64,000 nucleotides of DNA, taken from Nereocystis luetkeana (Eukaryota; Sar; Phaeophyceae; Laminariales; Laminariaceae). Position numbers and translations under genes: made by a program. The stretch lies in assembly GCA_031213475.1 (NCBI GenBank), contig JARUPZ010000005.1, positions 12,285,260-12,349,259 on the forward strand, given 5' to 3'. Numbering within the stretch: the first letter of the stretch is position 1; every line of letters starts with the position of its first letter. Shown piece by piece: positions 10,831 to 22,103 of this stretch. A model generated the notes under the pieces. The model did no database searches, was not told where the DNA came from, and was given only the letters and a program-made list of their open reading frames with translations.

Positions 10831-12825
10831 AGAAATACTTAGCACACAACATATTGGCCAGGCATTGCTCGTCGTCGTTCAAGGCTCCGCCACGATAACG
10901 GGGGCATTCGATAAAAAGAACAGATACACGATAGATCAACGGCAGCATTTTTTATCAGGTTTTCCCTTCAATGGGCAATAATATCATTAACATTTTCTCA
11001 CGCGCACACACTTTTGTTGATGGTCCCTATGTCGCGTCCGACATAGTAAGTGCCAAGCAAACAGCACGAGACGAGACGATCGTTCTACTCCCACCCCACT
11101 TTCCCCCCAGGCCACACACACATGTACACTACACCCACACCCTTCCTTCGCCCGATTTCCCCAAAACCGGACACGATCGCTGTTTCAGCCCCGACGTATA
11201 TAATTTGAATCCACCCTCGAATGATGTTTGCTTGAGTGAGCTTCACGTTCTAAACAATCGGCGACTTGCACGTAACAGTTCTTAAAAACACGTGCGCAAC
11301 GGAAGCCACTAACACTAACGCGAATCACCCAACATAGCACACCAAGAAGCACAGCACAGACAGGAACTCAAACGACCGAGAAAAAACTAGTAGAGAGAGC
11401 AAATGTTTCCCACGGTGTTCGTCCCTCCTAAGCCTTCTCATCCAGGCTACAAAACACGGCAAAACGCACAACAAGCTATCACAGGGCATGGCTCTGACTA
11501 AACCTTGTTCCTAGTAACTCGCACAACACCAGAGCGCCAACCAAACACGGAAAAAAAACGAAACGAAGCAAACCGTATACGATACTGGAACGGGGGCATT
11601 ACCGAAACCTCAACCCGCCTTTAACAACCGACCCGTTCCCCTGTCCAACACGTTTACTACCTACTAGACTCACAATAATTATCCGTTTTTTATATGTGCC
11701 ATATGTCAAAGAGGATACATACGTACCCGTTTGGGCTGAATCCGGTTGACACAAGGTCATAGAGCAGACCTCCTTCTCCCCCGGACCCCTCTCCCCTCCC
11801 CTGGTTCCGGCCTGGCCTGTATGTTTATGAGCCGGGTCTTGATTGAGCGCGACGCACATCGACTGTTTTCGTGTCGAGTTGCGTGTGCCCAAGCTGTAGA
11901 AAGCGAGCACGATGCGACAACAACGTATCAGAGAGTACTCAAGAGAGTACAATACGCAATATCAGTAGCATAAACAGACCTTCACTGAGCTATTCCCCTA
12001 AGCATAACAAAGCACCAATATGATAGTGACGTAGAAGGAGGGTACATCCCACAGTTGTATTGACAGTAAAAACAGACAAATCGGAAAAATGGGAACGAAG
12101 CCTAAAATGAGAACCAAGCCGTATCTCCAGAACCATGTGGTGTATCAGAGAACCAAAATGATCCTGCGAAACCCCTTGGCCAGCCCTGTGAGAGGAGCTC
12201 GCCAGAACGGTCATGCTCCATCTCGTGCCTTCGGGTGGGCGCAAAAAGCGATATACGCTGGCTCTATTGTGATTTCTCTAGATGCTGGCTACCGCGGCGA
12301 TGCCGAGGACTTCCAGCCTGAGCGACAGCTCATTCGAAGGCTGCTGTACAGCCCCACAGGACTGTCAACTTTTTTTCTTGGAGTTGTACACAATTGGTTT
12401 GCTTTCTAAAAAAAAACGTCCGTTCCCATTTTTTGTTTCGTTCCCATTTTTCCGTTTTGTCTGTTTAAACCGGATAGACGTTAATTGTAATATCCTCCAG
12501 AACGAAAGCACAACGAGTATATCATACCTGGTATGGCATACCAAGAAGCTGAATTTTACAGAGTGTAATAAGGAGACGCCAACGGTACTATCCTCAATGA
12601 AACAGTACAACGTCATAAGGACATACCAGGAGGTTACACCCCAAATCAAACTAGCAGTGTACTTAACCGACGCTAGCCATATACACTCTACACTTTCCTC
12701 TAAACGGACACATACAATGTACTACGTGGCCTATTCGCGTAGCAGGAGGAGATACCATACAGGAGCAACACCCAGTACATAGCGACGCTCGCCACGTATA
12801 TATATTTTTTTCTTTTACTTTCCAG
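10831..12825. other. Apparently unique DNA, nothing assignable
   Basis: No satellite or inverted-repeat element is evident. Open frames exist, for example plus 12089-12409, but they match no family I recognise and have no clear splice neighbours. One palindrome TACCTGGTA lies at 12525. Confidence 0.35.
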
Positions 12826-13113
12826 CCTTACTCGTCGGGGGTTTTACCTTCAGCGACCTTCTGGACAAGCCGTGGTCACAGGTGTCGTCCCTTCTCCCCC
12901 CCGGTACGTGCCTTTGTTTTTTGTCGCGCATAGGATTCAGCATTCCCACTGCTCGTCGATTTCCATCGAATGTAGCTAACTCACGCTCTCGCGCTTTCCG
13001 TCAATCATTTTTTTATGCAAGGAAAAGTCCCTACGAGCATGCACTCGGTGAGACTTGAACCCACGAAATTGATCTTGATAGGCACACGGACCACCTACCA
13101 AGCCACCGGGGAC
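12826..13113 (-). mobile_element. tRNA-derived SINE-like repeat, copy 1
   Basis: Read on the minus strand, 13113-13041 begins GTCCCCGGTGGCTTGGTAGG (box-A-like) and contains GTGGGTTCAAGTCTCAC (box-B-like T arm). It does not fold into a good acceptor stem, so it is not a working tRNA gene. The adjoining 12826-13020 shares GACAAGCCGTGGTCACA, CAGCATTCCCACTGCTCG and CACGCTCTCGCGCTTTCCG with 26390-26580, so the element is about 290 bp. The copy at 26390-26818 is interrupted by a younger insertion. Confidence 0.55.
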
Positions 13114-13189
13114 GCTCTCCATAAAAACAAGCACGTTTCGTACAAGAAGTACCTAGTACTGTTGTGCGTCGAGCAGCCTTCACTACCTA

Positions 13190-16100
13190 GATCACCGTTG
13201 TTGGAGCAGACGCTGCCATTGCCGAGGACGTTTTTCCGCTCCGAGAGCTTAGCCAGTCCGATGCCCCCGTACTCTGAGGCAAAGGTGGCCACTGTGAGCT
13301 TGCGTGATCACTGCGCAGCCTCGACGCCTTGCATCTTCGCCGAGTGCTACAGGCTGTGGTTGTCCCCGGCGTGGTGGATGTCGTGGTTGTCATGCTCGTG
13401 GTGACGGACGCCGTCGTGGTCGTCGTGGCGGTCGCCGTCGTGGTCGTGGTGGCGATACACACACAGGACATGACATGCATCGGATGCCGAGCACCTCGCT
13501 ACGCGAAGGTTTTTCTGTACCGGTACCGTCCGCAACCCTATACCCCGTACTCCGAGACAAAGGTGGCCACTGTGAGTTTTCATGGGCTCCGTGCAGCGTC
13601 GACGCCTTGGATCTCCGCCGAGTACTGCAGGCAGTCGCTGTTAACCGTGTCGGGATTATCATTCTGGTTAGCATGCTCGTGGTGACGTTCACCGTTGTAG
13701 TCATCGTGGCGGTCGCTGAGGTCGTGGTCGTGGTGACAAGATCCGCACAAGACGCGGCATACATCGTCTGCCGAAAAGCTGACCAAGCAGCTGTTGTACT
13801 CTACCAGACTCGTGTGATCGTCGTGGCGGCCGCTGTCGTGAGGAAGTGGCGAGAAACGCACAGGACGCGGCATGCATCGTCTGCCGCAAAGCTTAACACG
13901 CTGCAGGTGCGCCGTACCAAATCCGTGCGCAGCCCAATGCCCCCGTACTCCGAGACAAAGGTGGCCACTGTCAGCTTGCGTGGGCTCCGTTCATCGTCGA
14001 CGCCTTGGACCCCCGCCGACTGCTGCAGGCTGTCGTTGTCGACCGTGTGGCGAGTATCCTCCTGGTTGGCATGCTCGTGGTGACGTTCACCGTTATTGTC
14101 GTCGTGCTTGTCGCTGTCGTGGTCGTGGTAGCAAGATCTGCACAAGATGCGGCATACATCGTCTGCCGAAAAGCTGGCCAAGTTTTCGTTGCATTCTACC
14201 AAACCCGTGTGATCGTCGTGGCGGTCGCTGTCGCGGGGACGGGGCGAGATACGCAGAGGACACGGCATGCATCGTCAGCTAAAAAGCTTAACACGTTGCA
14301 GGTGTGCCCTACCAAACCCGTGCGCAGCCCAATCCCCCCGTACTCCGACACAAAGGTGGCCACTGTCAGCTTGCGTGGGCTCCATGCAGCGTCGACGCCT
14401 TGGACCTCCGCCGACCGCTGCAGGCTGTCGTGGTCGGCCATGCCGCGGGTAATATCCTGGTTGGCATGCTCGTGGTGTCGGTGCCCGTTATGGTCCTCGT
14501 GGCCATCGCTTTCGTGGTCGTGGTGGCAATGTACTCACAGAACGCGGCGAGCATCGTCTGCCGAAAAGCTGGCCAAGCTGCGGTTGTGCTCTACCAACCC
14601 CGTGCACAGCCTAATGTCCCCGCACTCCGAGACAAAGGTGGCCACTGTTAGCTTGCGTTTGCACCGCGAAGCGTCGACGCCTTGGACCTCCGCCAAGTGC
14701 TGCAGGCTGTCGTTGTCAACCGTGACTTGGGTGTCCTGGTTGGCATGTTCGTGGTGACGATCGTCGTTGTGGTCGTCGTGGCGGCCACTGTCGTGGGGAG
14801 GTGGCGAGATACGCACAGCACGCGGCATGCATCCTTTGCCGCAAAGCTGGCCAAGCTGCGGTTGTGCTCTACCAAACTCGCGCGTAGCCTATTGCCCCCG
14901 TACTCCGAGACAAGGGTGGCCACTGTGAGCTTGCGTGGGCACCCCGGAGCGTGGACGCCTTGACTCTACTCCAAATTTTGCAGGCTGTGTTTGTCGCCCA
15001 TGTTGTGGGTGTCCTGGTTGGAATGCTCGTGGTGACGGTCGCCGTCGTGGTCGTCGTGGCCGTCCCGGTCGTGGTCATCGTGGCGATACACGCACAGGAC
15101 AAGGCGTGGCTCGTCTGCCGATCAGCTGACCAGGCGGGGGTTGTGCTGTGCCGGACCCTGCGCACAGTTCAGGTACAGCAAAGCCGCAGCGGGACCAGTC
15201 TCTCGGCAGACGATGCAGGCTGCGATGCAGCGTCCTGTGCGTGTATCGCCACCACGACCACGACGGTTTCGGCCACGACGACCACAACGGTGACCGTCAC
15301 CACGAGCATGCCAACCAGGGCACCCACCACACGGTGGACAACCACAGACTACAGCACTTGGTGGAGGGCATCGACGCTGCGCCGAGCCCACGCAAGCTCA
15401 GAGAGGCAATCTTTGTCTCGGGGTACGGGGGCATTGGGCTGCGCACGGTTCCGGTACAGCTTAACCTCCGCGTGGCCACCTTCTCGGCAGACGATGCATG
15501 CCGCGGCCTGTGCGTATATCGCCACAACGACCACCACGGCGACCGCCACGACGACCACGACGGTGACCGCCACCATGAGCATGCCGACCAGGACACCCAC
15601 AACACGGGGGACAACCACGGGTTGCAGCACTCGGCGAAGGTCCAAGGCCTCGTTGCAGTGCGGTGCTCACGCCTGCTTACAGTGGCCACCTTTGTCTCGG
15701 GCAACGGGTGCATTGTGCTGCGCACGGTTTCGGTACAGCACAACTTCCGCGTGGCCAGCGTCTCGGCAGACGACGTATTAGGCGTCCTATGAGTGTATCG
15801 CCACCACGACCACCACGCCGACCGCCCCGACGACCACGACGGCGACTATCACCACAAGAATGCTAACCAGGATACCCACCACACGGTCGACAACCGCAGC
15901 CTGCAGCACTCGGCGGGGGTCCAAGGCATCGACGCTGCGCGGAGCCCACGCAAGTTGACAGTGGCCACCTGTGTCTCGGAGTACGGCGGCATCGGGCAGC
16001 GCACGTTCCCGGTACAGCACAACCGCAGCTTGGCCAGCTTCGCGGCAGACAATGCCTTGTCATGTCGGGTGCGTATCTCGCCACCACGACTACGACGGCG

Positions 16101-17960
16101 ACCGCCACGACGACTACAGCGGAGACCGTCACCACGAGCATGCCAACCAGGACACCCACCACACGGGGGACAACCGAAGCCTACAGCTTTCAGCGGGGGT
16201 CGAATGCGTCGACGCCTTGGACCCCCGCCAAATGCTGCAGGCTGTCGTTGTTAACCGTGTATTGGGTGTCCAGGATGGTATACTCTTGGTGTCGGTACCC
16301 GTTGTCGTTATCGTGCCGATTGCTGTCATGGTCGTGGTGGCAATATCCGTACAAGACGCGGCGAGTATCGTCTGCCGAAAAGCTGGCCAAGCTGCGGTTG
16401 TGCTCTACCAATCCCGTGCGCAGCCTAATGCCCCTGCAGTCCCAAGACAAAGGTGGCCACTATTAGCTTGCGTTTGCACCGCGCAGCGTCGACGCCTTGA
16501 ACCTCCTCCGATTGCTGCAGGCTGTGGTTGTCGCCCATGTCGTGGGGGGTCGTGGTTGGCATGCCCGTGGTGGGGGTACCCGTTGTCATCGTCGTGGCTG
16601 TCGCCGTCGTGGTCGTGGTGGCAATATCCGTACAAGACGCGGCGAGCATCGTCTGCCGCGAAGCTGGCCAAGCTGCGGTTGGGCTTTACCAAACCCGCGC
16701 GCAGCCTAATGCCCTCGTACTCCGAGACACAGGTGGCCATTGTTAGCTTGCGTAGGCATCCCGCACGCCTCGAGCCGTCCTCCGAGTGCTGCAGGCTGTG
16801 GGTGTCGCCCGTGTCGTGGGTGTTGTGGTTGGCATGCTCGTGGTGACGGTCGCCGTTGCGGTCGTCGTGGCAGTCGTCGTCGTGGCCGTGGCGGCAAGAC
16901 ACGCACAGGACGCGCCGTGGCTCGTCTGCCGAAAAGCTGACCAGGCAAGTTTGTGCTGTGCCGGAACCGTGCGCATAGTTCAGGTGCAGCAAAGCCGCAT
17001 CGTGGCCAGCGTATCGGCAGACGATCCATGCCGCGTCCTGTGCGTGTATCGCCACCACGACCACGACGGCGACCGCCACGACGACCACGACGGCGACCGT
17101 CACCACGAGCATGCCAACCACGACACCCACCACACGATCGACAACCACGGCTTGCAGCACTCGGCGGAGGTCCAAGGCATCGACGATGCGTTGAGCCCAC
17201 GCAAGCTCACAGTGGCCACCTTTGTCTCGGAGTACAGGGGCATTGGGCTGCGCACGGTTCCGGTACAGGTTAACCTCCGCGTGGCCACCTTCTCGGCAGA
17301 CGATGTATTCCGTGTCCTGTGCGTATCTCGCCACTACAACCACAATGGTTACCGCCACGACGCCCTGGACGGCGACCGTCACCACGAGCATGCCAACCAG
17401 GACGCCCACGACACGGAGGACAACCACGGCTTGCAGCACTTCGCGGAGGTCCAAGGCCTCAATGCTGTGCGGTGCTCACGCCAGCTTACAGTGGCCACCT
17501 TTGTCTCGGAGTACGGATGCACAATGCGGCTCACGGTTTCGGTACATTCGTGGCACCGTAACCTCCGCGCGGCCAGCGTCTCGGCAGACGACGTATTAGG
17601 CGTCCTGTGAGTGTATCGCCACCACGACCACCACGGCGACCGCCACGACGACCACGACGGCGACCGTCACCACGAGCATGTCAACCAGGACACCCACCAC
17701 ACGGTCGACAACCACAGCCTGCAGCACGCGGCGGAGGTCCAAGGCGTCGACGCTGCGCGGAGCCCACGCAAGTTGACAGTGCCCATCTGTGTCTCGGAGT
17801 ACAGGGGCTTCGGGCTGCGCACGGGTTTGGTAGAGCACAACCGCAGCTTGGCCAGCTTCGCGCCAGACGATGCATGTCATGTCCTGTGCGTATCTCGCCA
17901 TCACGACTACGACGGCGACCACCACGACGACCACAGCGGTGGCCGTCACAGACCTCGTAC
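13190..17960. repeat. 4.8-kb satellite of ~280-bp monomers in alternating orientation
   Basis: The landmark AGGTGGCCACTGTGAGCTTG occurs in plus orientation near 13281, 13562, 13960, 14354, 14634 and 14914, and again at 16449 and 16731. Its reverse complement occurs near 15392, 15670 and 15950, and again at 17203, 17485 and 17770. Spacing is about 280 bp, with two ~395-bp units early. The blocks are therefore plus (13.2-15.1 kb), minus (15.15-16.2), plus (16.2-17.0) and minus (17.0-17.95). The two minus triplets are a ~1.81-kb higher-order duplication. Units contain GTCGTGGTCGTGGTGGC stretches, so frames on both strands stay open (Val-rich one way, His/Asp-rich the other). The minus-oriented blocks read through several units on the plus strand, but no start, splice or family evidence supports a protein. 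Confidence 0.85.
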
Positions 17961-18059
17961 ACGAAAGCACTACTATGAACACTACACTACGACAACTACT
18001 GCTGTCTGTAGTACGGCAACTAATACTACAGACAGGGGAAGCGGACAACACCACAGACA

Positions 18060-18105
18060 TATTTACCAATCCGCCGGAGGATAAAAAATAAAAAAAATAA
18101 AAAAA
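18060..18105 (+). repeat. Dispersed repeat tail, copy 1
   Basis: TTTACCAATCCGCCGGAGG followed by an A-rich tail (ATAAAAAATAAAAAAAT) also occurs at 61154-61200 in the oxygenase gene intron. A conserved motif followed by an A-rich run resembles the 3' end of a retroposon. It directly abuts the end of the satellite. Confidence 0.5.
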
Positions 18106-18514
18106 CACAGATCAGGGCGAATACGGCACATCGCATCCCTATACTACTGTACTTGCTGGTTGTCATCGATACGTCTATGTAGTGTGCGAGTCTACCCAAG
18201 CTGCAAAACAGTGCAAGAGGGGCGCCTGTCGTACACTACAGTAGTAGTACGTGCACACGGGCGCTGCGCGATCCTACTCACTCCGGCGGCGATGCTACAG
18301 TAAGACACAACAAACTGATGATACTGAGTCGTATATCGTACCTGGTAGGAACTACTGTACACTTTTTCATATCGCTACGAGCACGCTGTACGTACCGCAG
18401 ATGCAGGCGTTACCTGGCTCCCGACGGGATTGTACTGGAGTACTTGTAGCAGGTACTGTAGTACGAGTAGGAGTAGCGAACGTCGGTGCTGCCGGTGGGA
18501 GGCATGCCCTTTTT
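18106..18514. other. Spacer without recognised features
   Basis: It is anonymous sequence with GTAGTAC-rich stretches and one TACCTGGTA at 18339. No coding or structural feature is supported. Confidence 0.4.
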
Positions 18515-18840
18515 CGCGACATGCCGTGGCATGCCGTGGCACCACCTGCCGCAAAACCTTCCACGGCATCTTCCACGGCATACCACGGAACCTTCCACGG
18601 ACATCCACGGCATACCATGGAACCCTAACCGTGTGCCTACCCATAAGCCTAACCCAAACCACAACCTAGGTGCCGTGGGCATTGGGGTGCCGTTGGGATT
18701 GCCAGGACATGCCGTGAGGTTGCCATGGAGTGCCGTGGCGGTTGCCGCGGGGGGTGCCATGGTACCACCCATGACATGCCACGGCGCCCCTTCCGGCGCC
18801 ATGGAATCCTATGCCACGCCATGGGATGCCATTAAGCCGG
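18515..18840. repeat. Minisatellite of CCACGGCAT / CATGCCGTGG units
   Basis: Short units built around CACGGCATACCACGGAAC and the inverse CATGCCGTGG alternate through the interval, giving local hairpins. It is related in style to the CCATGG-based arrays at 19185-19255 and 20350-21535. Confidence 0.7.
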
Positions 18841-18960
18841 TCGCCCCGGTGGTTCAAGTGGTTAGCCTCGAATTCTACTGGTGTTCGAGTCCTGGGTTCG
18901 AGCCCCCGGTGGGTCGGACATTTGACTTTATTTGCAAAAATAAAAATAAAAAGGATTCAA
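18841..18960 (+). mobile_element. tRNA-like SINE with A-rich tail
   Basis: GCCCCGGTGGTTCAAGTGG (box-A-like) is followed 37 bp on by CTGGGTTCGAGCCCCCGG (box-B-like), then a T/A-rich stretch ending in AAAAATAAAAATAAAAAG. This arrangement of Pol III boxes plus an A-rich tail fits a tRNA-derived SINE. Stem pairing is too poor for a functional tRNA, although a diverged tRNA pseudogene cannot be excluded. Confidence 0.5.
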
Positions 18961-19019
18961 TTAATTGTTGAGAGCGCCTTGCAGCGTGGGTAGGCACAAT
19001 TCGATGCGAGTCGACGAGG

Positions 19020-19180
19020 GAAGAAAAGGCTGAAATCTTCTCGCGATAAAAATGAAGGCACGTACCGTAGCGGGAAGGGGGTAGAAGAGCCTGCTATGTG
19101 ACCCCGGATCTGAGTTACGAGTTGGAAGGAGAGAGAGAAGAAGATGTGCGAAGATAATAAATGGGATGAGCAAAAAAAAA
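19020..19180 (+). repeat. Dispersed repeat family D
   Basis: It shares GAAGAGCCTGCTATGTGACC and GACCCCGGATCTGAGTTAC, then a GGAAGGAGAGAGAAG stretch and AAATGGGATG, with 22133-22250. A more diverged relative is at about 25740-25970. The type is unknown; no coding frame is shared. Confidence 0.55.
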
Positions 19181-19184
19181 TAGG

Positions 19185-19255
19185 ATGCCATGGGATGCCA
19201 TGGGATGCAATGGGATGCCATGGTATGCCATAGGTGGTACCATGACCATGCCACG
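19185..19255. repeat. GGGATGCCAT tandem repeat
   Basis: Consecutive decamers of ATGCCATGGG run through the interval with minor changes. Each unit contains the CCATGG palindrome. Confidence 0.75.
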
Positions 19256-19747
19256 AAAAAGTCAAGTAGTGTAGAACCCTGGCGCGTGGGCGCCAAACTC
19301 GACTCGGCACGATGGCCCTTTTCTGGTCGCATCATGTTTAGGTCGTGGCGCTTTGGTTTTACAAGTATAGTACGTACATGTAGCAGTTCGTAACCGTTAA
19401 ACCGCGTTTGGCGGTTATTTTACGCCGATCATTTAGTCCCTGCAATGGAGAATCTGAGCTACGCCGAAAAGAGACACGTTGACCAATCAGATCGAGTTGG
19501 CCTTTCTAAATATCCGACAGTATTGTTGGAATGTTAACGCCAGCAGGCAGATCGCGATCCTCTACGAGTACCAACTCTCGCTGCTGCTGCTGCTGCTGCT
19601 GTAGATCCTATTAATATCTATATTTGATATTACAGCAACACAGCAGGTAGGTGCATCTCGTGGGCAAGACCCGCATACCTTGTTTGCGAAGATCGTACCT
19701 GGAAGAAAAAAAGCGCGCTATGTGCAAAACGAACTCCGTCTGAAAAT
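19256..19747. other. No assignable gene
   Basis: The stretch contains a (CTG)n run near 19575-19602 and otherwise anonymous sequence. Confidence 0.4.
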
Positions 19748-19964
19748 ATGGAAGACTGAAAATTGCGCGAAAAAAATGTCGAAAAATATGGGGGAAAGCT
19801 CTCCTTTCTCTTACGACCCCAGTCCCGTTTTGGGGGCAAACTACCTATAATTAGGGTGAATTGTCCCCACATATGGGAGTGCGGTGCTGCGGTGCTCTTC
19901 ATCTTATCGGAGAGCTTTCCCCCATACTTTCGACATTTTTTTCGCGCAATTTTTCAATCTTCCA
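19748..19964. mobile_element. 217-bp nested palindrome
   Basis: Outer arms of about 55 bp are inverted repeats (left GGAAGACTGAAAATTGCGCG to GGGGGAAAGCTCTCC; right GGAGAGCTTTCCCCC to CGCGCAATTTTTCAATC). The centre (about 19815-19893) is related to the TTAA-type element at 224-320, sharing CCCCAGTCCCGTTTTGGGG. Either one element inserted into another, or a long element with a conserved core is present. Diverged A/T-rich relatives of the outer arm occur at about 22560-22850 and 22920-22990. Confidence 0.65.
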
Positions 19965-20349
19965 TATTATCGGCATTTTTTTTCCGAATGAATGTGTTAA
20001 TTTCGTGGAAGCACGTACTATCTTACTACTATTGCACGGCTGCCTTCTACGAGTAGGGGTAGGACCTGATACTTCTTCAGAAGCTCCTCACGCCAGGAGA
20101 GCTCTATACACGTTCTCGTAAGAACTTGGCCACGAGAAAAAAAACATGAACGGACGACCAAATGAATATCAGCCCCGTGGCCTACTACGTGGCGTGTGGA
20201 CACGCGTCCGACGAAGCAGATCGAAATTGAAATGGATGCTGGGTAGTTCTTGATCTGAGGAGTCCCCGTCAGTGATAAAAGGCTTGATAGCAAAAGGCTA
20301 CTGTAGTACCTCTATATCATCGTAACACGCGTAAAGGCACACACTGCTG

Positions 20350-21535
20350 TGATTTCATGCGGAATGCCATGAGGATATTCCACGAAAAGTCCTTTGAAGC
20401 CCACATGGAAGTACTCTGCAGACTGACATGTGTTTCTCCCGCTTCTTCCACGAAAGTCTCCTTGGAAGCCCTGGTGTGTTTGTATGGGTGTACCATGAAC
20501 GCCCCATGGAAGTACCGCGAACCATGGAGCCGGCAAGTCCTCATGGAAACACCTTGGAAGCACCTAGGCAGTATTTGTGGGATTTCTTGGGATTGGACCA
20601 CGAAAGCACCACAGAAGTTCCCATGCGAGCACTGTTCTATGGACGCCCCACGGAAGCACCGAGTGGAAGCATCATGACACATGGAGATACATGATGGAAA
20701 AGTTTTCTGGTACGGGAACCCGATGCCCCCACATCGCAACTTTCATGGGCCTTACGAGGATTTACAATATATCCCCACGGGTCTCTCGCAGGAAATCCAA
20801 CGTTTTTTAGCAAACAGTGCGGGCACATGGAACTCCATGGGTCTCCCGTTGTCCCCTGAAGGGACTCCCATGGGACTCTAATGGGTCCGTTGGCGTTGTA
20901 TAGCTCCCATTGGTCGTCCATGGTTTATTGTTTTCCCATGGTCCTCCCATGGGACTAGCAAAGGTATACAGTGCTGGTCCATGGGACTCGCATGGGTCTC
21001 CCATGGGGACTTTCCATGGTGGGTTTAAGGTGCTCGCACATGGTATTCTCATGGGTATCCTGTGGATTTAGGGTTCTGGCCCATGGGACTTTCATGGGAT
21101 CACAGTTTCCCCCGCAGACTCGCAGGGGACTCCCATGGGACTCCCATCATGGGATCATAGTGCTCCCGTGGGACTAGCATGGGATTCCAATATAATCCGA
21201 TATGGTGCTTCCATGGGACTCTCTCACCATGGGTTTGAAGTGCTCCCATGGGACCCCCATGGGACCCCCACTACCCTGGGAGCCTCCCATGGGATCAGTG
21301 TGCCCCCATGGGACTGGCATGGGATTCCAATGAAATGCCGTACCAGGTATGGTGTTTCCATGGGACTCTCTCTCACCATGATGGGCTGTGCTGGCCCATG
21401 GGACCGCGTGGGACTTCCACGGGACTCGTTACCCGTGGACATTCCATCGTCGGGTTTCCATGGGATTCCCATGGGACTTCCGTGCGGATTCCATGGGGGG
21501 TCTATGGCTGCATTGAGGATCTCATGTGACTCCCG
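20350..21535. repeat. CATGGGACT / CATGGAAGTACC minisatellite block
   Basis: From about 20350 to 20700 units of the CCATGGAAGTACC or CACGGAAGCACC type recur. From 20820 to 21535 units are TCCCATGGGACT spaced 15-60 bp, giving several dozen CCATGG palindromes. Frames on both strands are open because of the repeat (His/Gly/Trp/Pro-rich) and are not credible proteins. Confidence 0.75.
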
Positions 21536-21841
21536 AATGGGGCCTCCGAAAATAAAAATGATGGTGTACGGTACACAACCCAAATATCTCGACCTTTGAC
21601 TATACTCTAAACACGTCCACACAGCAGAGCTACAGTACGTACTCGTCGTGCCAGGTGCCACCGCCAAGATATGCCTAGAGCAGCAGAGCTTGTTGCCCCC
21701 CCCCATCACTGCACTGTAGGGTGAGCCTGAGAGTATCACTTATCAAAGCATGCCTCGCTCCTCAGGGACAGAGACAAGGACATACACTCGCCCCGGTGTG
21801 GGCTACAGTAAGGCAGTGGTACACCCTCGAATGCTGCTATT

Positions 21842-22103
21842 AATATTACGGGGGGGCATAGTAAATAGGACCCAATATTGTTCGGAAAAAACGTACCAAT
21901 ACATATATAGGTTGTGTGTACCGCAGGTCCTGTTTACTATGGTCCCCGGTATTTTTTTGTGTGTACCGGAGGTTCTCTGTGGTCCCCCGAATCAAATACG
22001 GGGGACCATAGAAAACAGGACCTACGGTACACATAAAAACCTATATATTTCGCTATTTTTACTAACAATATTTAGTCTTGTTTACTATGATCCCCCGTAT
22101 TAT
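21842..22103. mobile_element. Two fused copies of the TATTACGGGG element
   Basis: Two units of the ~112-bp inverted-repeat family lie back to back. Each has an outer TATTACGGGGG or CCCCCGTATTAT end, with ATAGTAAATAGGACC and GGTCCTGTTTACTATGG arms. The central junction at about 21950-22010 is rearranged. See the single copies at 26053, 27192, 31811, 35672 and 37613. Confidence 0.7.

Noticed and set aside
13041-13113. Possible tRNA gene on the minus strand
   Set aside because: Box A and B are present and the length is 73 nt, but the acceptor and anticodon stems do not pair. It is part of a repeated element also at 26740-26815.
16405-17454. 349-residue minus-strand frame in the satellite
   Set aside because: Stop-free frames occur in several registers here because the monomer lacks stop triplets. 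No start, splice or family evidence.
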